DNA of 64,000 bases from Bacillus sp. HMF5848. Lineage in GTDB: Bacteria; Bacillota; Bacilli; Bacillales; HMF5848. This document shows, one piece after another, positions 36,059-42,422 of the stretch; position 1 is the stretch's first letter; every line of letters begins with the position of its first letter. The position numbers and the translations under genes are program-made. Location: NCBI RefSeq assembly GCF_003944835.1, contig NZ_RWIV01000001.1, positions 4,081,501 to 4,145,500 on the forward strand. The letters run 5' to 3'. The notes below the pieces were generated by a model, which saw only the letters and a program-made list of their open reading frames with translations, did not search any database and was not told the DNA's origin.

Positions 36059-36760
36059 CTATTTTCCGCCATAGTAGTAATAATACGATCCAGAATCTAC
36101 CTTTTTCTGATTTAAGACAACGCCTAGAAGTTTCCCCTTCGCTGCTACTAGTAGCTCTTTTGCTTTCACAGCTGCTTCTGTTTCTGTTTTGCCACTACTT
36201 ATAACTAGTATTGTACCGCTACATTGGTTCGCTAAAATTTGCGCATCTGTGACAGCTAATACAGGAGGCGTGTCGAATAATACTAAATCATAGTGCGCAT
36301 ACGCCTCTACTAAGAAGTCCTCCATTGCTTTTGAACCTAGTAGTTCTGCCGGGTTAGGTGGAATTGGTCCACTTGATAACACTTCTAAATTTTCAACGTC
36401 TGTCGTTTGCGTCGCATCCTTCAGAACCGCTAAACGTGTTAACACGTTTGTTAACCCTGTCGTGTTATGAAGCTGAAATGTATAGTGAACTGTCGGCTTA
36501 CGCATATCCGCATCAACAAGTAACACCTTTTTGCCTTGTTGCGCGAAAGCCACTGCTAAATTTGCGACTGTAGTTGATTTCCCTTCTGCCTGTCCACTTG
36601 ATGTGACCATCAGAGAACGAATAGTCTGATCCACAGATGAGAATTGTATGTTTGTACGAATTGTACGATATTGCTCTGATATCGGTGATTTTGGGTTTGT
36701 GTGTGTAATTAAGCTACGATTTAAACGCGTTACATCTGTCTTTTTCTGCTTACGAGCCAA
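36059..36760 (-). CDS. ywqD: BY-type tyrosine kinase
   Basis: A ~233-residue cytoplasmic BY-kinase (CapB/YwqD type). Walker A is SSGQAEGKSTT, Walker A' is LLVDADMRKP, Walker B is LVLFDTPPVL, and the C-terminal autophosphorylation cluster is SYYYYYG. It needs the C terminus of YwqC for activity; in B. subtilis it also phosphorylates the UDP-glucose dehydrogenase, which is encoded at the far end of this locus. TTG 36760 is 6 nt after GAGGTG; a GTG at 36769 overlaps that site. It overlaps ywqC by 11 bp. Confidence 0.93.
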   Translation of the reverse strand: MARKQKKTDVTRLNRSLITHTNPKSPISEQYRTIRTNIQFSSVDQTIRSLMVTSSGQAEGKSTTVANLAVAFAQQGKKVLLVDADMRKPTVHYTFQLHNTTGLTNVLTRLAVLKDATQTTDVENLEVLSSGPIPPNPAELLGSKAMEDFLVEAYAHYDLVLFDTPPVLAVTDAQILANQCSGTILVISSGKTETEAAVKAKELLVAAKGKLLGVVLNQKKVDSGSYYYYYGGK

Positions 36761-37490
36761 CCGTCTCACCTCTTGTATTCATTTCGTTTCTAGCTGACCT
36801 ACTTGTGCTAACTTCTTTATCTGGTGTAATGACCGTAATCGCACCCAACACAGGTAGCTCTAATAATTTTTCAATATCTTGTTCTGATTTCACCGTATTA
36901 TCTAAATACTCTAGTAAAAATGCTAACCCTACAGCCGCCATAAGACCTACTACTAAAGCAATAGCCATATTCAATGTTGGTTGTGGTTTCACTGGCGCAT
37001 CATTTATTTCTGCTTTTGCTAAAATACTCACGTTATCCACGTTCATAATCGTTGTAATTTCACGTTGAAACACAGATGCAACAGTATTCGCTATATCTGC
37101 TGCCATTTGCGGGTCTGGATCTTCTACTGTCACATTCACAACCTGTGAGTTCTTTTCACTACCGACTGTAAGCTTGCTGTTTAACTCGGTTGTCGACATA
37201 TTTAAATCCAGCTCTTCTTTTACAATATCTAAAATAGCTGGACTCTTCATAATCACGTTATAAGTATTAATTAACTCTAGATTTGTACGAATGTCGTTTA
37301 CATTGTATACGGGTTGATCACTTTTTGCTTGATTCACTAGTAATTGTGTCGAAGATTGATAGATAGGTGTTATAACGAAGTAACTCATAATACCGCTTGT
37401 AACTGTTGCAATCACAGTAATAATTGTAATTAACCATAGACGCTTACGAAGCACCTGGAATAATTCTCGTAGGCTAATAGTCTCTTCCAT
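36750..37490 (-). CDS. ywqC: Wzz/CapA-type chain-length modulator
   Basis: A 246-residue membrane protein. An N-terminal Wzz segment (ETISLRELFQVLRKRLWLI) with TM1 (~18-40) precedes an extracellular part (~45-175), a second TM (~178-200) and a cytoplasmic kinase-activating tail. It sets polymer length and activates YwqD. AGGAGG precedes the ATG. First gene of the operon, with an extended -10 promoter 43 bp upstream. Confidence 0.93.
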   Translation of the reverse strand: MEETISLRELFQVLRKRLWLITIITVIATVTSGIMSYFVITPIYQSSTQLLVNQAKSDQPVYNVNDIRTNLELINTYNVIMKSPAILDIVKEELDLNMSTTELNSKLTVGSEKNSQVVNVTVEDPDPQMAADIANTVASVFQREITTIMNVDNVSILAKAEINDAPVKPQPTLNMAIALVVGLMAAVGLAFLLEYLDNTVKSEQDIEKLLELPVLGAITVITPDKEVSTSRSARNEMNTRGETVGS

Positions 37491-37532
37491 TGTTTTCCTC
37501 CTGCAGAGTCGTTTTCTGTCAAACTAGGTCAA

Positions 37533-37541
37533 ATTATAGCA
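37533..37541 (-). promoter_or_regulatory. Probable promoter of the polysaccharide operon
   Basis: On the minus strand TGCTATAAT is an extended -10 element about 43-50 nt before the ywqC start. The -35 is poor. Confidence 0.6.
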
Positions 37542-37586
37542 CAGAAATTTACAGAGTTTAATACTTTTGGCGTATATTTTTAGTGT

Positions 37587-37604
37587 GAAATATTTGTATA
37601 TTTC
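37587..37604. promoter_or_regulatory. Inverted repeat upstream of the operon promoter
   Basis: GAAATATTTGTATATTTC is a perfect 7-bp inverted repeat with a 4-nt centre, about 50 bp upstream of the -10. It is a possible operator; I recognise no regulator. Confidence 0.4.
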
Positions 37605-37665
37605 GTTCCGTTTAATGGACGGCATGGTTTGTAAGGGCTTACTTGTTGGTGGCAAGTAGGTTATG

Positions 37666-37697
37666 GGGGTCAGGTCCCCGTGCGGGGACCTGACCCC
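37666..37697. repeat. Perfect 32-nt palindromic hairpin (GGGGTCAGG type)
   Basis: GGGGTCAGGTCCCCG and CGGGGACCTGACCCC flank a central TG. It lies between the convergent ends of a regulated unit and the ywqC upstream region. Its design resembles the 32-nt palindrome at 39283-39314. Confidence 0.85.
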
Positions 37698-37752
37698 TTA
37701 GAGTGAGTGCGAAAAAAGCGACGAGGCTGATAGTTCCTCGTCGCTTTCATAC

Positions 37753-37869
37753 TTACACTGACAAATTGGATAGTAACGATACAACTGTTCCCACTGCCGC
37801 TGCGCCTAATGCTACTGCTGCATAAAATAACTTTTGCTTACGCTCCGGCGTGAACCAACTTTCTTGCAT
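37753..37869 (-). CDS. 38-residue membrane micro-protein under a c-di-GMP riboswitch
   Basis: A polar start, MQESWFTPERKQKLFYA, is followed by a single Ala/Val-rich transmembrane helix ending SLLSNLSV. ATG 37869 has AAGGAGGA at ideal spacing. A frame continues upstream to 37959, but that part is the riboswitch and not protein. The family is unknown. It forms its own small unit with the aptamer. Confidence 0.75.
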   Translation of the reverse strand: MQESWFTPERKQKLFYAAVALGAAAVGTVVSLLSNLSV

Positions 37870-37895
37870 GTGTTTCTTCCTCCTTGATGGTGATA

Positions 37896-38013
37896 CTTCG
37901 TACGGAGGCTGTTTCGGTAACTGGCTGGCGTAGGAGGAGGATGTCCCCTTTTTCTCCATTAGCCCCTATAGTTTTGCGCCACCACTTTTCAGTGATTTTG
38001 CCCTTTCGTACGA
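37896..38013 (-). promoter_or_regulatory. c-di-GMP-I (GEMM-I) riboswitch, copy 2
   Basis: On the minus strand P1 pairs TCGTACGA with the distal TCCGTACGA. Between them come GGGCAAAATCAC, a GAAA-type loop, GGCGCAAAACTA, TAGGGGCTAATGGAG, and GCCAGCCAGTTACCG (tetraloop receptor side). CCTCC at 37908-37904, in the 3' shoulder of P1, is complementary to the downstream GGAGG (37883-37879). A TATAAT-like -10 lies just upstream (~38030). Confidence 0.9.
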
Positions 38014-38157
38014 TACCTTATATATTATATTATACGCATCGAAATTTCTAGGAAAATAGGAATGTGGTGTAGTTTTATCTAGGACTAGGGGTATGAATTT
38101 TTACCTTTTTAAACTTTTTCCATATACAGGGTTGCTTTCTTTGTAGGTTCGTTGTAA

Positions 38158-38226
38158 TATATCGGTATACGATATATATCGAACTACGATACAACACATA
38201 ACGATATAACAACATACGATATAAAG
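38158..38226 (+). promoter_or_regulatory. Promoter/operator region of padR with repeated CGATAT motifs
   Basis: Four ACGATA-type motifs and the palindrome CGATATATATCG, preceded by GGTATAC, crowd the 70 bp before the gene. This pattern is typical of an autoregulated PadR operator. The individual sites are inferred. Confidence 0.5.
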
Positions 38227-38238
38227 GAGGGATTTGGG

Positions 38239-38580
38239 ATGGCAAAGAAATTAGCCGCTCAATTACTACCACTTACGCACACGACATATTTTATATTGCT
38301 TTCGCTGACCGAACCGCTGCACGGCTATGGCATTATGCAGAAGGTTGATGAGATGAGTAGCAGCCAGGTAAAACTTGGTCCCGGCACACTGTATGGCGCG
38401 CTAAGTAAATTGGAGAAACAAGGATTGATTTTGAAGGTTGAGGATACTGACCGCAAAAAGTGTTACAAGTTAACGGATTTTGGTTCTGAGGTTGTACGAT
38501 TAGAATTTAAACGACTAGAGCAGCTCGTGGTGATCAGTAGAGACATTGTCGAAACACTAGGAGGAGATTCACATGTTTAA
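38239..38580 (+). CDS. PadR-family transcriptional regulator
   Basis: A 113-residue winged-helix regulator. HTTYFILLSLTEPLHGYGIM, then GPGTLYGALSKLEKQGLI, then a YKLTDFGSEVVRLEFKRLEQ coiled tail match the PadR family. It probably represses its own operon with the DUF2812 gene and releases DNA on binding an effector. AAGGAGG precedes the ATG. Its stop overlaps the next start. Confidence 0.92.
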   Translation: MAKKLAAQLLPLTHTTYFILLSLTEPLHGYGIMQKVDEMSSSQVKLGPGTLYGALSKLEKQGLILKVEDTDRKKCYKLTDFGSEVVRLEFKRLEQLVVISRDIVETLGGDSHV

Positions 38581-39085
38581 AAAAGTATTCAAGTTATTTT
38601 GGGCATGGCAAGATGACAAGGAAGAACAATGGTTACAAGCTATGGGTGAAAAAGGGTGGGCTTTACGACATTACAACACGGGCTTTTATACATTCGAAAA
38701 AATCAAACCGACTAAATACATTTACAAGCTCGACTACAAAACTACACGCAACAGCGACATGGAAGAGTATGTTGGTATTTTTGAAGATTCAGGCTGGGAG
38801 CATTGTGCGCAGTATCTAGGATGGCACTATTTCCGCACACCTGCTGAAGGCGCGAAGACACCGGATATTTATTCAGACACCGCATCTAAGGCGCATAAGT
38901 ATAATAGCTTAGCAACGGTATTATATCTTGTTCTTGCTATGCTCGTGACACTCTTCATCACTGTGCTTCTACGAGTCGATTATGAAAGTATCAATATTAT
39001 GCGCGGCATTTATGTTGTTTTAATCGGATTTACGATCACTGGTATTCTTCGATTGAAGGGTAAAGCACGGAAGTTGAGTGAGTAG
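38573..39085 (+). CDS. DUF2812 membrane protein
   Basis: A 170-residue protein. The N-terminal DUF2812 domain (~5-105) includes KLFWAWQDDKEEQWLQAMGE, GWALRHYNTGFYTFEK and GWEHCAQYLGWHYFRTP. Two transmembrane helices follow (~115-155). DUF2812 genes are very often paired with a PadR regulator, as here; their role is unknown, though envelope stress is often suggested. ATGT start inside the padR stop, with AGGAGGAG upstream. Confidence 0.9.
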   Translation: MFKKVFKLFWAWQDDKEEQWLQAMGEKGWALRHYNTGFYTFEKIKPTKYIYKLDYKTTRNSDMEEYVGIFEDSGWEHCAQYLGWHYFRTPAEGAKTPDIYSDTASKAHKYNSLATVLYLVLAMLVTLFITVLLRVDYESINIMRGIYVVLIGFTITGILRLKGKARKLSE

Positions 39086-39099
39086 AGGAATGTTTACAC

Positions 39100-39147
39100 G
39101 TGCCTGTGATGACAGGTACCCTTTGGGCACCTATCACCACTTGGCAC
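39100..39147. repeat. Imperfect inverted repeat, GTGCC type
   Basis: GTGCCTGTGATGACAGGTACC pairs imperfectly with GGGCACCTATCACCACTTGG. It lies just after the DUF2812 gene and may act as a terminator. Confidence 0.6.
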
Positions 39148-39282
39148 ACCAGACATCAATAAGCTAGCATATGCTAGTAGTTTACTAGCAGAGTGTGACA
39201 ATCTGCTAACCGTGGTGTTACTCGGTTTTTAGTGAGTTTGCTAGCATGTTCTATCAGTGTGCTACCAACCTGATAACTCATT

Positions 39283-39314
39283 GGTGCCAGGTGTCCGCGC
39301 GGACACCTGGCACC
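39283..39314. repeat. Perfect 32-nt palindrome GGTGCCAGG...CCTGGCACC
   Basis: GGTGCCAGGTGTCCGC and GCGGACACCTGGCACC are exact complements. It lies 11 bp from the stop of the FAD oxidoreductase gene and could end transcription from both sides. Confidence 0.85.
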
Positions 39315-39325
39315 GTTTGTTTTAG

Positions 39326-40873
39326 TTATATCGCACTCCCTACCCCGTTGTTGGGTAGCTGGTCCCAGTGAAGAGGAATGCCTTGATTTTTTAGAAGATG
39401 TTGAAACTCTTTGAGTAGATCTTTGTTGCGACGGATGTCACGCGGCAACACTCCTTTTTCTGCGGCAAAGGCAGCTAAGTAGCCGACTGATTCGCCGATA
39501 TTCCACTCGACAGGATGCACGCGATAACAGCCATTTGTGATATGGGTCGTGCCGATATTTTTGCACGCTGGTAGTAAATTTTTCACGCGTATCGGTATGA
39601 GACTTCCCAGTGGAATTTCAAACGGATAGCTTGTTGTATAAAAGAACGAATTCGTTTCAATCGTCGGGTGAAGGTCGATACGATATGCCCCGATACCAAC
39701 TGAGTCATCAAAACGTGCAATGCCAGCTTTGCCGCGCGTCTCGGCGCTAATGTGCTCCTCGACTACGGTGAACATTGCTCTAATGCGGCGTGATTCACGA
39801 ATGTACGGGTACATCGCAAGGCCATCGTCCGTTCCAACAAGGTCACCACGTAAGCGTAACCCTGGATACCCCGCTTCTGTTTGCAACCAATATAGCAGTG
39901 ATAAACTCAATTGTTTCGCAGACTCGATATGCTTCGCTCGTTCTTGTGGCGAGACGTCAATAATCGAACCAAGCCAGTAATCGTTTTGCGGCCAGTTGAT
40001 TAACGAGATATCTCCTTTATAATGCCCCGGTGTATACATATCTTTGTCTATAATTCTACGATAATCCCATAATCCCCAGAGGTCACCTTTATGAAACATC
40101 GCAAATTCCTTTGACCCACCCGTATCAGCATCTGGCGCAAACCAGCTTAGCTGTTTATGCTGGAGGAACGGTGCTTGGTACTGTTTCCAAAAGTCATATT
40201 GCTCTGGTTTCGAAATCGTATGGTCTTCTCCCTCTCTATACTCACAAGCAAACACATGGGTAATCGGCTGCATGTCTTGTTGGTTCGGTTCATCTGGCGC
40301 GTGGAGCTCGCCTGTTTCAACTTTCGATTCGGCCCCTGTGACATATTCCACGCCAGCAAGTGGCAATACGTCTCCGCACTCAGTTGCATCGAGAAAGAAT
40401 TGCCCACGTAGTTCGATTTCTTCTTTTGAAGATACTGTCACAGATGTCACCGTATCGTCTTCGACAGTCGCACGTACAGGGAGATGATTTAGTAATATGT
40501 TGACGCGTCCACTACTTACATACGGCGCGAGCATGTTTTCTAACATTTGCAATGCGACACGCGGTTCGTGTGAGATACGACTCACCCATGCGTTGCCAGG
40601 GTTTAATCGTTCACTATCCTTAAGAAGTGGATAATTCTCTCTATAATAATCGCGTACGTTGTTGCGGAATTCACGGTATGTGGCGGTGCAGCCAAATTCT
40701 TCGATCCACTTGTGTTCATCTGGCGGGACGGCTTGACTCGTGAGCTGGCCACCAATCCATGATGTTTCTTCTGTTAAAATAACTGTCTTGCCCATTTTCG
40801 CAGCGGCTAGTGCGGCCATCACTCCACCTAAGCTCCCGCCAATGACGATAATATCAGCGTATAGTGTTCTCAA
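39326..40873 (-). CDS. FAD-dependent oxidoreductase (FAD_oxidored family)
   Basis: A 515-residue flavoprotein. The dinucleotide motif is ADIIVIGGSLGGVMAALAAA at the N terminus, with ETSWIGGQLTSQ soon after. FLDATECGDVLPLAG and ESRRIRAMFTVVE lie mid-protein, and PACKNIGTTHITNGCYRVHP near the end. PF12831-type enzymes are often found in carbohydrate clusters; the substrate is unknown. TTG start with AGGAGGG upstream, overlapping the DUF4127 stop. Last gene of the glycan locus. Confidence 0.88.
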   Translation of the reverse strand: MRTLYADIIVIGGSLGGVMAALAAAKMGKTVILTEETSWIGGQLTSQAVPPDEHKWIEEFGCTATYREFRNNVRDYYRENYPLLKDSERLNPGNAWVSRISHEPRVALQMLENMLAPYVSSGRVNILLNHLPVRATVEDDTVTSVTVSSKEEIELRGQFFLDATECGDVLPLAGVEYVTGAESKVETGELHAPDEPNQQDMQPITHVFACEYREGEDHTISKPEQYDFWKQYQAPFLQHKQLSWFAPDADTGGSKEFAMFHKGDLWGLWDYRRIIDKDMYTPGHYKGDISLINWPQNDYWLGSIIDVSPQERAKHIESAKQLSLSLLYWLQTEAGYPGLRLRGDLVGTDDGLAMYPYIRESRRIRAMFTVVEEHISAETRGKAGIARFDDSVGIGAYRIDLHPTIETNSFFYTTSYPFEIPLGSLIPIRVKNLLPACKNIGTTHITNGCYRVHPVEWNIGESVGYLAAFAAEKGVLPRDIRRNKDLLKEFQHLLKNQGIPLHWDQLPNNGVGSAI

Positions 40874-42420
40874 GCTTGGCCCTCCTTTCGTAACGTGATG
40901 CCGATTTCAAATGTGCGAGCCCACGGTAAATAGATGTCTTCGATCCAGTTCGTCGCGTCGCGTAATGTAGCTGCTTCTTTCAAGAATGCTTCGCGTACCT
41001 TTTCGAGAAGCTGCGGGTCTGTGTCAGATGTGATAGCTCGTACATGTTGGCGCACTATCGTTTGATACACATAGTCATCTAGCAAGCGCAGGAGGATATT
41101 GCGATACTTGGCATGCTTGTTATCACCTTTTACGTGCTGCGCGACTCCGGCTTCGACTAGGTGCGTGTAGGAATAATCCGTTTGTAGGTTTTCGACTAAA
41201 TGAACCATCGCCGCTTGCGCAACGACCGTCCCAATCGTGTTACCAGCTGTGTTCCAAGCGGCAAATCCCGCTAATTTTTCAATATCAGTTTCTTGTAATA
41301 GACGTGGCAGCATCGCAGGATCGGCTCCGTTGCTATAGGCAACATCAGCAACTGCGACTTGTTTCCCTTTTGTCATGTAATGCTTGATGCGCGCGAGCCA
41401 CTCGCCAACGTTGCGATCTGGTGTATCCACTTCATTTATATATTTTTGTAGCGCAAGGTCTCCTTGGCGTTTACCAGGCACGTTCACCGCTAGTAGCATA
41501 TCAGCATCTGTACTTGTATCCACTGTGTGCGAGCCAAACGCAAATATTTGTCCTTTGACCGACTCGACTATAGGCCGGTCCTCGTACATCGCGGTTAGCA
41601 GTGCACCTTTCTCTCCACTATAAACCGGGAAAAAGGTTGGCTTAGTCGCACCAATAAGCTCGTAAATCATCCGCGCTGTCATGACGCTTGCGACTTCATC
41701 CGCTCCTGGGTAAATGAAGACGTTCGACCACAGCTTGCGCTCCGCTGTCATTTGCACGAGTTGTTCTTGCTCGCGAATATTTAAGCCGTATTCGGCTGTG
41801 TCATCTTGCGGAAATACGAGCGTATCAATAACACCTGTTTCCACTAAATCAAACAGCGATTCATTTAACTTGAAGTTACGCTCGCGTGTTGTGAGATAGT
41901 CTTCTAAGATAGGCTCAGGAATAATCTCTTTCATCGCGTTCACTTTTTCAAACGACTCAGGACACCCTGTTTTTTCATATTTATGCGTATGATACGAGTA
42001 CGCCCAAATGTCTTCGCCGTAGTCAGCCCAGTAATCTTTTTCTTCTTCGTTAACATAGTTATTAGAAATACGCATCGTTGAGCTAAAGGCGATGATTGGT
42101 TTGTTCGGATACGTGCGCTTTAAGTCGCGCAGTAGCTCGATGCGGGCTGTGATGTCAGTTAGTGACTGTGATGCAATGCGTGATGCGACTAAACCGCCAT
42201 ACGCTAGCATATCGACTGAAAGCACAAAGCCATCGACTTCGTCTGCTACTTCGTGTAGCCATGTCACGATATCATCGTGATCAGCTGGTGTTTTTAAAAA
42301 GCCAAGTATGTTCGTATTAGGTAATAGTACGTCCCAGCCAGCGATTGCCGCGATGTCTCGCGGCAATTCACGTGTCACAGGACGCGCATCGACAGGTAGT
42401 AAAGCTAGTTTTTCGCGCAT
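40870..42420 (-). CDS. DUF4127 family protein
   Basis: A 516-residue cytoplasmic protein. The start KLALLPVDARPVTRELPRDI, DGFVLSVDMLAYGGLVASR, VFPQDDTAEYGLNIREQEQL, YPGADEVASVMTARMI and FAAWNTAGNTIGTVVAQA match DUF4127. The family occurs in sugar-utilisation loci and has no established reaction. It lies directly downstream of the mannosidase (start 3 bp from its stop). AAGGAG is upstream. Confidence 0.88.
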   Translation of the reverse strand: MREKLALLPVDARPVTRELPRDIAAIAGWDVLLPNTNILGFLKTPADHDDIVTWLHEVADEVDGFVLSVDMLAYGGLVASRIASQSLTDITARIELLRDLKRTYPNKPIIAFSSTMRISNNYVNEEEKDYWADYGEDIWAYSYHTHKYEKTGCPESFEKVNAMKEIIPEPILEDYLTTRERNFKLNESLFDLVETGVIDTLVFPQDDTAEYGLNIREQEQLVQMTAERKLWSNVFIYPGADEVASVMTARMIYELIGATKPTFFPVYSGEKGALLTAMYEDRPIVESVKGQIFAFGSHTVDTSTDADMLLAVNVPGKRQGDLALQKYINEVDTPDRNVGEWLARIKHYMTKGKQVAVADVAYSNGADPAMLPRLLQETDIEKLAGFAAWNTAGNTIGTVVAQAAMVHLVENLQTDYSYTHLVEAGVAQHVKGDNKHAKYRNILLRLLDDYVYQTIVRQHVRAITSDTDPQLLEKVREAFLKEAATLRDATNWIEDIYLPWARTFEIGITLRKEGQA

Positions 42421-42422
42421 AC

